From Paracoccus lutimaris (GTDB taxonomy: Bacteria > Pseudomonadota > Alphaproteobacteria > Rhodobacterales > Rhodobacteraceae), in assembly GCF_003337565.1 (NCBI RefSeq), contig NZ_QPJL01000005.1, forward strand, positions 149,557 through 213,556: a DNA stretch of 64,000 bases, in the 5' to 3' direction. The notes below the pieces were generated by a model, which saw nothing but the letters and a program-made list of their open reading frames with translations, was not told the origin of the DNA and ran no database searches. Position numbers and translations under genes: made by a program. This document shows, piece by piece, positions 32,555-41,989 of this stretch; position 1 is the first letter of the stretch, and the number at the start of each line of letters is the position of its first letter.

Positions 32555-33955
32555 TCAGGGCGTCAGCGCCTTGACGAGCAGGGTGAAGTGCTCGCCACGT
32601 TTTTCGAAATTGGGGTATTGGTCGAAACTGGCGGCGGCGGGGGCGAGCAGCACGGTTTCGCCAGGTTGGGCCTCGGCTGCGGCGCGCGCGACGGCTTGTT
32701 CCATGGTTTCGGAGATTTCGTAGGGGGTCTGGCCGATCTGCAGCGCGAAGTCGCGCGCCGAATGGCCGATGAGATAGGCCTTGACCACCTGTCCCAGATG
32801 CGGGGCCAGCGCCTCGATCCCGCCATCCTTGCCCATGCCGCCAGCGATCCAGCGGATGCGCTGGAAGGCGGTCAGGGCCTTGGCCGCGGCATCGACATTG
32901 GTGGCCTTGCTGTCATTGACCCAGCGCACGCCGTCGATCTCGGCGACGGTCTGGCTGCGATGCGGCAGGCCCTGGAAGCTGTGGAAGGCGCGCTCGATTT
33001 CGCGCGGCGCAAGGCCAAGGGAGCGGGTCGCGGCATAGGCGGCGGCGGCGTTCTGGTGATTATGTTCGCCCGGAAGGCCCGTCACCTCGCGCAGGTCGAT
33101 GGAGGCGACCTGCCGGCCCTTGCGGTATTCCGACAGGAACCCCTTGCGGGCAAAGACCGACCAGCCGAAGCGTTCGAGTTTCTGCCCCGAGGAGATGCGG
33201 ATCACCCGGTCATCCGCCGGGCCCATTGAAAGCTGGTCGGCCAGATAGCGGCCCTCGGCTTCATCGACGCCGATCACGGCACGGTCGGGGCCGCCCTCGG
33301 CGAAGAGCCGGCGTTTGGCGGCGAAATAGCCCCCCGGCCCGCCATGACGGTCCAGATGGTCGGGCGAGAGATTGGTGAAGACGGCGATATCGGGGGTCAG
33401 GGCGCGGGCCAGATCGGTCTGGTAGCTGGAAAGTTCCAGCACCACCACCTCGCCATCATGGGCGGGGTCGAGCGACAGGACGCCCGTGCCGATATTGCCG
33501 CCGATCTGGGTCGGGCGGCCGGATTCCCTGAGGATGTGATGGATCAGCGCCGTGGTCGTCGATTTGCCGTTCGAGCCGGTGATGGCGATGACGCGGGGCG
33601 TGGTGTCGAACTGGTCCCAGTCGCGGGTCGCGAAGCTGCGGAAGAACAGGCCGATATCATTGTCGACCGGCACGCCCAGCTCATAGGCCTTGGCGATGAC
33701 CGGATGCGGCTTGGGGTAGAGATGCGGGATGCCGGGGCTGGTGATCAGGGCCGAGACCCCCTCCCAGCTTGCGTCGCGGGTGAGGTCGAGGACGGTCATG
33801 CCGTCGGCCTGCGCCTGCGCGCGGGTGTCGGCACCATCGTCCCAGACGACGACATGGGCGCCGCCCTCGGCAAGAGCGGCGGCGGTGGCGCGGCCCGAGC
33901 GACCGAGGCCGAGGACGGCAATGGTCTGGTTTTCGACGCCTTGGACGGGGATCAT
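32555..33955 (-). CDS. murD: UDP-N-acetylmuramoylalanine--D-glutamate ligase
   Basis: A 466-residue cytoplasmic ligase adding D-Glu to UDP-MurNAc-L-Ala. Seen: N-terminal Rossmann loop [15 protein letters not shown] loop [15 protein letters not shown] near residue 115, [12 protein letters not shown] and [13 protein letters not shown]. It is the last gene of the dcw cluster here. A 90-bp spacer containing a hairpin separates it from mraY, and it ends against a convergent porin gene instead of continuing into ftsW. Confidence 0.97.
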   Translation of the reverse strand: MIPVQGVENQTIAVLGLGRSGRATAAALAEGGAHVVVWDDGADTRAQAQADGMTVLDLTRDASWEGVSALITSPGIPHLYPKPHPVIAKAYELGVPVDNDIGLFFRSFATRDWDQFDTTPRVIAITGSNGKSTTTALIHHILRESGRPTQIGGNIGTGVLSLDPAHDGEVVVLELSSYQTDLARALTPDIAVFTNLSPDHLDRHGGPGGYFAAKRRLFAEGGPDRAVIGVDEAEGRYLADQLSMGPADDRVIRISSGQKLERFGWSVFARKGFLSEYRKGRQVASIDLREVTGLPGEHNHQNAAAAYAATRSLGLAPREIERAFHSFQGLPHRSQTVAEIDGVRWVNDSKATNVDAAAKALTAFQRIRWIAGGMGKDGGIEALAPHLGQVVKAYLIGHSARDFALQIGQTPYEISETMEQAVARAAAEAQPGETVLLAPAAASFDQYPNFEKRGEHFTLLVKALTP

Positions 33956-33980
33956 GGTGGTTCCTTGCTTAGCTGCGGCG

Positions 33981-34031
33981 CCGGGGGCGCTTCGCCCCCC
34001 GGACCCCCAGAGGATATTTCGGCATGAAAGA
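33981..34031. repeat. Hairpin plus divergent GGATATTT element between mraY and murD
   Basis: A GC-only hairpin around CTTCG (33981-34002) is followed by GGATATTTCGGCATGAAAGAA (split at 34012-34032). The second part shares GGATATTT and a TGAA-AA tail with the dispersed repeat family but is clearly diverged. It lies in the only sizeable spacer of the dcw operon. In the murD transcript the stem would precede the murD start by about 25 nt, where it could attenuate transcription or alter RNA processing. Confidence 0.55.
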
Positions 34032-34045
34032 ATGCGCGAGACGGA

Positions 34046-35128
34046 TCAGCGCAGCTTCAGCGTGGCCAGACCGATCAGCGCCAGAATCAGCGCGATAATC
34101 CAGAAGCGAATGACGATCTGCGCCTCGCCCCAGCCCTTTTTCTCGAAATGGTGGTGGATCGGGGCCATCAGGAAGACGCGCTTGCCGGTGCGCTTGAAGT
34201 AAAGGACCTGGATGATCACCGAAAGCGCCTCGACCACGAAGAGGCCGCCGACGATGGCAAGGACGATCTCGTGCTTGGTCACGACCGCGATGGCGCCCAA
34301 TGCGCCGCCAAGCGCGAGGCTGCCGGTATCGCCCATGAAGACCGCCGCCGGCGGGGCGTTATACCACAGGAAACCAAGGCCGCCGCCGATCAGGGCCGCG
34401 ACGAAGACCGCAAGCTCGCCGGTGCCGGGGACGAAATGAAGGCCAAGGTAATTGGCGAAATTGGCGTTGCCGACCACATAGGCGATGACCGCGAAGCTGC
34501 CGGCGGCGATCATCACCGGCATGATCGCCAGCCCGTCCAGACCGTCGGTCAGGTTAACCGCATTGGCCGCGCCAAGGATCACCAAGACCGAGAACGGCAC
34601 GAAAAGGATGCCCAGATTGATCAGCGTGTTCTTGAGGAAAGGCAGTGCCAGCTGGTTGCTCAGCGCATCGGGATGCAGCCACGCGGCGGCGGCCCCGGCA
34701 CAGGCGGCGATCATGAGCCCGATCAGCAGCCGCACCCGGCCCGACAGGCCCGCATGGTGCTGCTTGGTCACCTTGGCATAGTCATCTGCAAAGCCGATGG
34801 CGGCAAAGCCCAGCGTCACCAGCAGCACGATCCAGACATAGCCATTGTCAAGCCGCGCCCACAAAAGCGTGCCCACGGTCAGCGCCGCAAGGATCAGCAA
34901 GCCCCCCATGGTCGGCGTGCCCGCCTTGGAAAAATGGTTCTGCGGCCCGTCATCGCGGATCGGCTGGCCCTTTTTCTGCTTGCGGCGCAAAAGGTCGATC
35001 AGCGGGCGACCGAACAGAAAGCCAAAGATCAGCGCGGTAAAAAAGGCGCCTCCGGCCCGGAAGGTCTGATATCGGAAAAGGTTGAAGAAATCCCCGCCAT
35101 CCGAGAGATGGGTGAGCCAATAAAGCAT
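34046..35128 (-). CDS. mraY: Phospho-N-acetylmuramoyl-pentapeptide transferase
   Basis: A 360-residue inner-membrane enzyme making lipid I. Ten membrane segments are expected. Seen: [16 protein letters not shown] start ([25 protein letters not shown] near residue 52), catalytic [32 protein letters not shown] and the [10 protein letters not shown] and PIHHHFE motifs. Its ATG shares one base with the murF TAA stop. Confidence 0.98.
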   Translation of the reverse strand: MLYWLTHLSDGGDFFNLFRYQTFRAGGAFFTALIFGFLFGRPLIDLLRRKQKKGQPIRDDGPQNHFSKAGTPTMGGLLILAALTVGTLLWARLDNGYVWIVLLVTLGFAAIGFADDYAKVTKQHHAGLSGRVRLLIGLMIAACAGAAAAWLHPDALSNQLALPFLKNTLINLGILFVPFSVLVILGAANAVNLTDGLDGLAIMPVMIAAGSFAVIAYVVGNANFANYLGLHFVPGTGELAVFVAALIGGGLGFLWYNAPPAAVFMGDTGSLALGGALGAIAVVTKHEIVLAIVGGLFVVEALSVIIQVLYFKRTGKRVFLMAPIHHHFEKKGWGEAQIVIRFWIIALILALIGLATLKLR

Positions 35129-36513
35129 TACGCCGTCCTTTCGCCAGGCGCGCTGCTTTCGCCTGTCCGCCGCAGCGCGTCAACCACTGTCGAAATCCGG
35201 GATCCCTTGGATCCCTTCACAAGCACGATATCGCCGATGGCGACCAGATCGGCCACGCGCGCGGCCAGATCCGCCGCCGTCTCGGCATAGAGCCCGCGGC
35301 GGGTTTCCGGCAGCGCCTCGTAAAGCGCGCGCATGCGGGGACCGGCCAGATGCACCAGATCGACCGAGGCCATGGCCGGGTCATCGGCCATGGCGCGATG
35401 CATCGCGACCTCATCGGGGCCCAGTTCCAGCATGTCGCCCAGAATGGCGACGCGCCGCCCGCCGGTCAGCCGCGCCAGCGTCGCAAGCCCCGCCGAAAGC
35501 GAGGTCGGGTTCGAGTTATAGGCGTCGTCGATCAGGCGGATGCCGGCCAGATCCTCGACCGCGCCGCGCCCCAGCGGCGGGCGCCAGTCGGAAAGCTCCC
35601 GGGCCGCCTGCGCCATATCGGCACCGGCGGCAGAGAGCGCGGCCAGAACCCCGACCGCGTTCATGACAAAATGCGTGCCCGCACTGGCCAAGGTGAAATC
35701 GACCGTCTCGCCCAGAATGCGGGCGCGAACCTGGGTCACGCCGTCCGTGGTCTCGGCCTTCAGGGGCTTGGCCATGCCATGCTGGCCGAAACCGATGACG
35801 ATGGCCCCCGCCTCATCGGCGCAATCGCGCAGAAGCTGGGTCACGGACAGGTCTTCGGGGATGATGGCGGTGCCGGGGGTCAGAAGACCGCGAAAGATCG
35901 CGCCCTTTTCACGGGCGATGCCTTCGATGGCGCCGAAGGCCTCAAGATGGGCGGCGGCGACGGTGGTGATCATGGCGACATGCGGACGGGCGAAGCGGGC
36001 CAGCGGCTCGATCTCGCCGGGATGGTTCATGCCGATCTCGATAATGGCGAAATCGGTGTTTTCCGGCATCCGGGCCAGCGTCAGGGGCACGCCCCAATGG
36101 TTGTTGTAGCTGGCCTCGGCCGCGTGGATCACGCCCTGCCCATTGAGCGCGATCCGCGCCATTTCCTTGGTCGAGGTCTTGCCGACCGAGCCGGTGATGG
36201 CGATGACCTTGCCCTGCATCCGGGCGCGACCGGCGCGGCCAAGCGCCTCAAGCGCGCCGAGCACGTCGGGAACGATCAGCAGCGGCGCGTCATCCGCGAC
36301 ACCTTCGGGAATGCGGCTGACCAGCGCGGCGCCTGCGCCCTTTTCCAGGGCCTGCGCCACGAAATCATGCCCGTCCCGCGCCGCCTGCAGGGCGACAAAC
36401 AGATCGCCCGGCCGGATGGTGCGGGTGTCGATCGAGACGCCCCCCACGGCAAAATCACGGGTTGCCCGCCCGCCCGTGGCGGCGGCAGCGTCATGCGAGG
36501 TCCAAAGCGTCAT
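35128..36513 (-). CDS. murF: UDP-MurNAc-tripeptide--D-Ala-D-Ala ligase
   Basis: A 461-residue Mur ligase. Seen: the N-terminal substrate domain [20 protein letters not shown] loop [16 protein letters not shown] near residue 108, [19 protein letters not shown] and [18 protein letters not shown]. The start overlaps the murE stop (ATGA), and the stop overlaps the mraY start by one base. Confidence 0.97.
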   Translation of the reverse strand: MTLWTSHDAAAATGGRATRDFAVGGVSIDTRTIRPGDLFVALQAARDGHDFVAQALEKGAGAALVSRIPEGVADDAPLLIVPDVLGALEALGRAGRARMQGKVIAITGSVGKTSTKEMARIALNGQGVIHAAEASYNNHWGVPLTLARMPENTDFAIIEIGMNHPGEIEPLARFARPHVAMITTVAAAHLEAFGAIEGIAREKGAIFRGLLTPGTAIIPEDLSVTQLLRDCADEAGAIVIGFGQHGMAKPLKAETTDGVTQVRARILGETVDFTLASAGTHFVMNAVGVLAALSAAGADMAQAARELSDWRPPLGRGAVEDLAGIRLIDDAYNSNPTSLSAGLATLARLTGGRRVAILGDMLELGPDEVAMHRAMADDPAMASVDLVHLAGPRMRALYEALPETRRGLYAETAADLAARVADLVAIGDIVLVKGSKGSRISTVVDALRRTGESSAPGERTA

Positions 36514-37994
36514 ATCTTGCCATCCAGCGCCGCGACGGCCACCGAGGCCTGCTCGGCATCGTCAAACGGATATACGTCCGAGCCGATGATCTGGCCCGTC
36601 TCATGCCCCTTGCCCGCGATCAGCAGCGCATCGCCCGGCTGCAAGGCGTCAACGCCGCGCAGGATCGCCTCGGCGCGGTCGCCGACCTCGATGGCGTCGG
36701 GGCCTGCGCCGGCCATGACCTCGGCGCGGATGGCTGCGGGGTCCTCGGTCCGGGGGTTGTCATCGGTCACGAAGACCACATCGGCGAATTCGCGGGCAGC
36801 TTCGCCCATCAGGGGGCGTTTCAGGCGGTCGCGGTCCCCGCCGGCGCCGAAGACCACGACGATGCGGCCCATGACATGCGGGCGCAGGCTTTGCAGCGCC
36901 GAGGCCAGCGCGCCGGGCTTGTGGGAATAGTCCACAAAGACGGCAGCGCCGTTTTCACGCAAGGCAGCCAGTTCCATCCGGCCGCGCACGGTGGTCAGGC
37001 CGGGCAGCGTGTCGATGACGCGGGCCGGCTCGTCGCCCGCCGCCATCACCAGACCGGCGGCGGCCAATACGTTCTCGGCCTGGAACCCACCGATCAGCGC
37101 CAGACGCACCAGATGCGCCTGTCCGCGCAGCGAAAAGCGCAGGTCCTGCCCGGTCGCGTCATAGCGCTGGCCAAGGATGCGCAGATCGGCAGCCTCGTCA
37201 CGGCCGATGGTGGTCAGGGCAAGGCCGCGTTCGCGCGCGATCATCGCCATCTGGCGGCCGCGCGGATCGTCGATATTGATGACCGCCGCCGCGCCCTCAT
37301 CCAGAATGTGATTGAAAAGCAGCGCCTTGGCGGCGAAATACTCGTCGAAATTCCGGTGATAATCCAGATGATCCTGGCTGAAATTGGTGAACGCCCCGGC
37401 CTTGAGGCGCACCCCGTCCAGACGGCGCTGGTCCAGCCCGTGGGAACTGGCCTCCATCGCGGCATGGGTGACGCCAGCGGCGGCGGCCTCGGCCAGAATG
37501 CGGTGCAGGGTCAGGGGATCGGGGGTCGTATGCGCCAGCTTTGCCTGATAATCGCCCTGCACGCCCATGGTGCCAAGGCTGATCGCCTTGTGCCCCAGCG
37601 CCTGCCAGATCTGGCGGGTGAAGCTGGCGACCGAAGTCTTGCCCGAGGTGCCGGTCACGCCGACCATGGTTTCGGGCTGGGCCGCGAACCACAGGGCGGC
37701 GGCGCCCGACAGCGCGGCGCGCGGGTCCTCGGCCACGACCAGCACGGCGTCCGAACCGGCCAGCTCGGCTGCGGCGATCTCGGCGCCCTTGCGGTCGGTC
37801 AGGATCGCGCCCGCGCCCTGACGCAGCGCATATTGGATGAATTCGCCGCCATGGGTCACCGATCCGGGCAGCGCCGCGAACAGATGGCCCGGCTTTACCT
37901 GCCGCGAATCGACGGCAATTCCCGTCACCTCGGGGTCGCGCCCCTTGTCCCCTCTTAGCCCCAGAAGGGACAGTCGCATCGCCCGGTCGGTCAC
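36510..37994 (-). CDS. murE: UDP-MurNAc-L-Ala-D-Glu--meso-diaminopimelate ligase
   Basis: A 494-residue Mur ligase. Seen: DSRQVKPGHLFAAL, ATP loop VTGTSGKTSVASFTRQ near residue 112, NFSQDHLDYHRNFDEYFAAK and the DNPRTEDP motif, which marks meso-diaminopimelate specificity. I start at GTG 37994 because GAGGG precedes it with good spacing. The alternative ATG at 37979 (MRLSLLGLRG) lacks such a site. Confidence 0.95.
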   Translation of the reverse strand: MTDRAMRLSLLGLRGDKGRDPEVTGIAVDSRQVKPGHLFAALPGSVTHGGEFIQYALRQGAGAILTDRKGAEIAAAELAGSDAVLVVAEDPRAALSGAAALWFAAQPETMVGVTGTSGKTSVASFTRQIWQALGHKAISLGTMGVQGDYQAKLAHTTPDPLTLHRILAEAAAAGVTHAAMEASSHGLDQRRLDGVRLKAGAFTNFSQDHLDYHRNFDEYFAAKALLFNHILDEGAAAVINIDDPRGRQMAMIARERGLALTTIGRDEAADLRILGQRYDATGQDLRFSLRGQAHLVRLALIGGFQAENVLAAAGLVMAAGDEPARVIDTLPGLTTVRGRMELAALRENGAAVFVDYSHKPGALASALQSLRPHVMGRIVVVFGAGGDRDRLKRPLMGEAAREFADVVFVTDDNPRTEDPAAIRAEVMAGAGPDAIEVGDRAEAILRGVDALQPGDALLIAGKGHETGQIIGSDVYPFDDAEQASVAVAALDGKI

Positions 37995-38008
37995 GGAACC
38001 CTCGTTTC

Positions 38009-39814
38009 TCAGTTCGAGACGAGCTTTAGCCCATCCGGCAGAGGCCGTTCAACCATCGGCAACTGCGATTCAGTCAGCGGGCGCAAGCCCAGCAGCGGTG
38101 CGACGCGGCGGATCAGCTCGCCCGCGACGGGGGCGGCGGTCGCGCCGGCAGTGCGGCTTTCGACCCCGCCCGCACGGGTGACCGAGGGCTCGTCCAGCGT
38201 CAGCACCAGCACATATTGCGGATCGCTGGACGGGAAGGCCGAGGCAAAGGTCGCAACCACCTTGTTCTTGTAATAGCCGCCCGTCGGGCGCGGCTTGTCG
38301 GCGGTGCCGGTCTTGCCCGCCACCTCATAGCCCGCCACCTCGGAGGAACGCGCGGTGCCGCGTGTCACCACCTGCCGCATCAGCGCCATGGCGGTCTTGG
38401 CGGCCTCGGGCGACAGCACCTGTTCGCTAGGCCGCGCGCTGCGGCCATGAACCAGCGTCGGGCGCACGCGCTTGCCGCCATTGGCGATCGTCGCATAGGC
38501 CGCCGCCAGATGCAGCGGGCTGGCCGCCAGACCGTGCCCGAACGACACCGTCGCCGCCGTCACCGCCGGCCAGCGGGTCGGAACCAGCGGCTTGCCGGTC
38601 GGGGCCTCGCTCATCTCGATGGTGGTCGGGTCGAAAAAGCCCAGCTTTTGCAGGAAATCTTTTTGCCGCTCGGGGCCCAGCAACTGCGCGATCCGCACGG
38701 TGCCCACGTTCGAGGATTTCACGATGATGTCGGTGACCGACAGTTGGCCGCCGTAATTGTGGAAATCGTTGATCAGGTATTTGCCGATCTTCATCGGGGT
38801 CTTGGAATTGATCATCGTCGCCGGGCTGACCAGTTTCAGGTCCAGCGCCTGCGCCACCGGAAAGATCTTGAAGGTCGAGCCAAGCTCATACTGGCCCTGC
38901 ACCGCGCGGTTGAACAGCGGGCTGTCCGAAGGATCGCCCTTGAGCAGCGGCTTGGGGCGGTCGTTCGGGTCGAAATCGGGCAGGCTGGCCATGGCGACGA
39001 TCTCGCCGGTCTTGACCTCCAGCAGGATGCCGGTCGCGCCCTTGGCATTCATCACCTTCATGCCGTTCGACAGCACTTCCTCCATCGCGGCCTGCACGGT
39101 CAGGTCCAAGGACAGGACCAGCGGCGCGCCGTCATTGGCCGGATCGCGCAGCCAGTGGTCAAAGGCCTTTTCGACCCCGGCGACACCGATCACTTCGGCG
39201 CTGGCCACGTCCTCCTTGCCAAAGGTCGAGCCGCCAAGGATGTGGCTCGCGATGGTGCCATTGGGGTAAAGCCGCATCTCGCGCGGGCCGAACAGCAGCC
39301 CCGGCTCGCCAATGTCATGGACGGCCTGCATCTGTTCGGGCGACAGCTTTTTCTTGATCCAGACAAAGCTGCGCTTGCCGGAAAAATCCTTTTCCAGCCG
39401 CGCGATATCCAGATCGGGAAAGATCTTTGCCAGCTTTTGCGCCGCGCCCGCAGGGTCGACCATCTGGCGGGGATGGGCGTAAAGCGAATGGGTCAGCAGG
39501 TTGGTGGCCAGCACCCGCCCCTGCCGGTCGGTGATGTCGGCGCGCTGCGAGATGATCTGCGCGCCGCTGGTCTGGACCTGCGGCTCGCTGGGCTGGCTTG
39601 ATGCCAGGACCGCCATCTTGGTGCCCACGGTGCCAAAGGCCAGCATGAAGCCCATCGCCATGAAGAACAGCCGGCTGCGGGCGCTGCTGCGCGCCTTTTC
39701 CTGAATCTCGGCATGCCGCTGGGCGCGGTTCTCGGCCTCGATCTCATCGGGGTTTTCGCCCTTTTCCCGGGCGCGAAGGATGCGGGCCAGCGGGCGCAGG
39801 GGGGTGCGGATCAT
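38009..39814 (-). CDS. ftsI: Peptidoglycan transpeptidase FtsI (PBP3)
   Basis: A 601-residue division-specific class B penicillin-binding protein. It has a cytoplasmic N-tail, a membrane anchor around residues 48-70 (SRLFFMAMGFMLAFGTVGTKMAVL), the pedestal domain (RADITDRQGRVLATNL) and the transpeptidase motifs GSTFKIFPVAQAL (SxxK), SSNVGTVRIA (SxN) and GKTGTADK (KTG). The start overlaps the ftsL stop (ATGA). Confidence 0.97.
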   Translation of the reverse strand: MIRTPLRPLARILRAREKGENPDEIEAENRAQRHAEIQEKARSSARSRLFFMAMGFMLAFGTVGTKMAVLASSQPSEPQVQTSGAQIISQRADITDRQGRVLATNLLTHSLYAHPRQMVDPAGAAQKLAKIFPDLDIARLEKDFSGKRSFVWIKKKLSPEQMQAVHDIGEPGLLFGPREMRLYPNGTIASHILGGSTFGKEDVASAEVIGVAGVEKAFDHWLRDPANDGAPLVLSLDLTVQAAMEEVLSNGMKVMNAKGATGILLEVKTGEIVAMASLPDFDPNDRPKPLLKGDPSDSPLFNRAVQGQYELGSTFKIFPVAQALDLKLVSPATMINSKTPMKIGKYLINDFHNYGGQLSVTDIIVKSSNVGTVRIAQLLGPERQKDFLQKLGFFDPTTIEMSEAPTGKPLVPTRWPAVTAATVSFGHGLAASPLHLAAAYATIANGGKRVRPTLVHGRSARPSEQVLSPEAAKTAMALMRQVVTRGTARSSEVAGYEVAGKTGTADKPRPTGGYYKNKVVATFASAFPSSDPQYVLVLTLDEPSVTRAGGVESRTAGATAAPVAGELIRRVAPLLGLRPLTESQLPMVERPLPDGLKLVSN

Positions 39815-40191
39815 GGCGTGCTCTCCTGTGGGCGGCGGGGCGGATACCAGGCGGGGCGTTCAACGGGCATGGCGTCAGAGCCGGAGGCGGCGGGGGCGGC
39901 CTGCGGGCTGGGAAAGGTCACCTGCCCCACATCGACGAACTGGTCGGCGCCAAAGGGCACCAGCTTCAGCTTGTCGAAATTCAGGTTCACCAGCTCGCGC
40001 AGCCGCTCGGGGCGGTTCAGGAACGCCCATTCGGCGCGCAGGACGATCAGATCCTCGCGCAACCCGCCGATCTGGCGCTGCACATCGGCCATCTCGGTGA
40101 TGGCGGATTGGGTGCTGTAATTTTCGCGGTAAGCCCAGAAGGCCAGCCCCATCACGATCAGCGTGGTCAGCAAGAACAGGACCGAACGCAT
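39811..40191 (-). CDS. ftsL: Cell division protein FtsL
   Basis: A 126-residue bitopic protein. A membrane helix spans about residues 3-21 (SVLFLLTTLIVMGLAFWAYR), followed by a periplasmic coiled coil (AITEMADVQRQIGGLREDLIVLRAEWAFLNRPERL) and a proline-rich end. It bridges FtsB/FtsQ to FtsW-FtsI. Its ATG shares one base with the rsmH TGA (a GTG one codon earlier would give a GTGA overlap). Confidence 0.9.
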   Translation of the reverse strand: MRSVLFLLTTLIVMGLAFWAYRENYSTQSAITEMADVQRQIGGLREDLIVLRAEWAFLNRPERLRELVNLNFDKLKLVPFGADQFVDVGQVTFPSPQAAPAASGSDAMPVERPAWYPPRRPQESTP

Positions 40192-41165
40192 CACGCCCGC
40201 CTTTCCGGCAGGACCGGCAGGCCCAATGCCGCAGCGTCAATGCGCCCGGCAGGCGCCGAGCTGCGGATGCCGACGCGCAGCAGCGCCGAGCGCGCGCGCG
40301 GATTGGCCGCCATCTCGCCCTCATCGGGGCCGATGGCGCGGCGAAAGGGCAGCGTGAAGGCGGGCGCGTCCTGCGCCACTTCGGGGGCATAGCGGCTGCT
40401 GCCCCCGGCGCTGTTCGAACGCGCCTGCATGAAGCGCTTGACGATGCGGTCTTCCAGCGAATGAAAGCTGACCACGGCCAGTTGTCCGCCGGGACGCAGG
40501 GCGCGCTCGGCCGCGGCAAGACCCGCGACAAGCTGGCCGAATTCGTCATTCACCCAGATGCGGATGGCCTGGAATGTCCGGGTCGAGGGATGGCTGTGAC
40601 CGGGCTTGGGACGCGGCAGACAGCCCGAGACGATATCCGACAACTGCCCGGTGCGGCTGAGCGGGCGCGCCGCGACAATGGCCTTGGCGATGCGGCGCGA
40701 GGCGCGCTCTTCGCCGTAAAGATACAGCACATCGGCGATGACCTGCTCGGGCGCGGTGTTCAGCAGATCGGCGGCGGTTGGGCCGTCGCCGCCCATGCGC
40801 ATGTCCAAAGGCCCGTCGCGCATGAAGGAAAACCCGCGCTCGGCCTGATCGAGCTGCATCGAGCTGACGCCCAGATCCAGCACCACGCCATCGACCGGCT
40901 CACCCGCCAGCTTGTCCAGATCGGAAAACGTGCCCTGCTCCAGCCGCAGCCGGTCGCCATATTCGCCCGCCCAGACAGCCGCCATGGCGAATACCGCCGG
41001 GTCGCGGTCGATGCCGATGACGCGGTCAGCGCCCTGCGCCAAAAGCCCGCGCGCATAACCGCCCGCACCGAATGTGCCATCGACCCAGGTGCCCCGAACA
41101 GGCGCAACGGCCCGCAACAGCGGGCCAAGCAGGACGGGGATATGGGGGTCAGAGGCGCTGGACAT
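40191..41165 (-). CDS. rsmH: 16S rRNA m4C1402 methyltransferase
   Basis: A 324-residue SAM-dependent N4-methyltransferase (MraW). Seen: [24 protein letters not shown] (SAM motif I), [19 protein letters not shown] and [16 protein letters not shown], and [13 protein letters not shown] near the C-terminal third. It follows mraZ with only 3 bp between. Confidence 0.97.
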   Translation of the reverse strand: MSSASDPHIPVLLGPLLRAVAPVRGTWVDGTFGAGGYARGLLAQGADRVIGIDRDPAVFAMAAVWAGEYGDRLRLEQGTFSDLDKLAGEPVDGVVLDLGVSSMQLDQAERGFSFMRDGPLDMRMGGDGPTAADLLNTAPEQVIADVLYLYGEERASRRIAKAIVAARPLSRTGQLSDIVSGCLPRPKPGHSHPSTRTFQAIRIWVNDEFGQLVAGLAAAERALRPGGQLAVVSFHSLEDRIVKRFMQARSNSAGGSSRYAPEVAQDAPAFTLPFRRAIGPDEGEMAANPRARSALLRVGIRSSAPAGRIDAAALGLPVLPERRA

Positions 41166-41168
41166 GCC

Positions 41169-41675
41169 CTACCCCTCGGTCGCGATCGGCTGGGACAAGA
41201 GCGACAGCGGATCGGCGCCCGGCTCAAGCTCGGGGACGCGAGCCTCAAGGGCGCGCTCTTCTTCCTCATAGGCCTCGGGGGACCAGACCTTCAGGTTGTC
41301 CCCGCCCGAGATGAAGATCGCGCCATCCGTCAGCCCGATCTTGTCGCGCAGCTTCTGGGGCAGGACCAGACGGCCGTCGCCGTCGATCTCGGTTTCCTCG
41401 GAATGGCCGTGATAGATATGTTCCAGATAGTTGCGGCGCGGGCTGCCACGGTCTAGCTTGGCGATCTGCTCGTCGATCTCGTTGATGGCATTGATGGTGA
41501 AGAGCTGTAGATATTTCCAGTCGCGCGTGCCGAAGACGATGACCAGTTGCGGGCGCTTGCCGGCCTCCCATTCGGGGTCCGAGCCTTCAAAGACCCGGCG
41601 GAACTTGGCCGGGATCGAAACGCGGCCTTTCGCGTCGACCTTGACCTCTTCCGAGCCTCTGAACCTGCGTGCCAC
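41169..41675 (-). CDS. mraZ: Transcriptional regulator MraZ
   Basis: A 168-residue protein with two SpoVT/AbrB-like swapped-hairpin domains (KVDAKGRVSIPAKFRRV near residue 10 and EIDGDGRLVLPQKLRDKIGL near 95). In E. coli MraZ forms a ring and represses the dcw operon. The GTG at 41675 (ARRFRGSEEVKVD) is preceded by GGGAG. An in-frame ATG 34 codons upstream would read through the leader hairpins and is rejected. A very long leader precedes it. Confidence 0.95.
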   Translation of the reverse strand: MARRFRGSEEVKVDAKGRVSIPAKFRRVFEGSDPEWEAGKRPQLVIVFGTRDWKYLQLFTINAINEIDEQIAKLDRGSPRRNYLEHIYHGHSEETEIDGDGRLVLPQKLRDKIGLTDGAIFISGGDNLKVWSPEAYEEEERALEARVPELEPGADPLSLLSQPIATEG

Positions 41676-41700
41676 TGGCGCGCCACTCCCTTCACTGCCT

Positions 41701-41733
41701 CGCCCTTTCCGGTTGCCCGAAAAGGAAAGGGCG
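41701..41733 (-). promoter_or_regulatory. Alternative hairpin in the mraZ leader
   Basis: CGCCCTTTCC (41701-41710) and GGAAAGGGCG (41724-41733) form a perfect 10-bp stem with a 13-nt loop. It overlaps four bases of the 3' arm of the terminator stem and its whole U-rich tail, so the two structures compete. It lies about 25 nt before the mraZ start codon in the transcript. Confidence 0.6.
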
Positions 41734-41763
41734 GATCGGGCTGCTGCCACTGCCCGATCCGCC
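41717..41763 (-). terminator. Leader terminator upstream of mraZ
   Basis: In the minus-strand transcript, GGCGGATCGGGC (41763-41752) pairs perfectly with GCCCGATCCGCC (41741-41730) over a 10-nt loop. CTTTCCTTTTCGG follows. This is an intrinsic terminator inside the mraZ 5' leader, matching the known arrangement that yields the sRNA UpsM in R. sphaeroides. Confidence 0.75.
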
Positions 41764-41945
41764 GCCCTCGTTCCCATCTCTGGGCCCCGTAGTTTCGGGG
41801 ATCGAGCCTTGCCATTCGCGCCACCTGGGGGAGGTGCTGCTCGCGCGCCGCAAGGCCATGTTCCGGAAGCGGGTTGCCTGTATGAAGCCTGCTTGTCGCC
41901 TTTGGGGTCTTGCTGCCCCTTGAGCCCGTCTCCGTGCCATTAGGG
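41717..41945 (-). ncRNA. Candidate UpsM-like sRNA (terminated mraZ leader)
   Basis: In R. sphaeroides an abundant stress-related sRNA, UpsM, arises from an extended 5' leader of mraZ that ends at an intrinsic terminator. Here the leader is also long and has such a terminator at the equivalent place, so a homologue is likely. The 5' end is my guess from the usual size of about 200 nt. A TAAAAT hexamer on the minus strand at about 41956-41961 could be a -10 element. No protein frame fits the segment. Confidence 0.5.
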
Positions 41946-41986
41946 ATGGCATGGGATTTTACGGGACGCAATGGATTTATTTGGGC
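41942..41986. promoter_or_regulatory. Phased GGGA repeats, candidate MraZ operator
   Basis: AGGGA (41942), TGGGA (41952), CGGGA (41962), TGGAT (41972) and TGGGC (41982) occur exactly every 10 bp on the plus strand. E. coli MraZ binds TGGG-type repeats separated by 5 bp, the same spacing. They cover the presumed promoter of the mraZ leader. On this reading MraZ would repress its own operon and any leader sRNA. Confidence 0.5.
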
Positions 41987-41989
41987 AAA

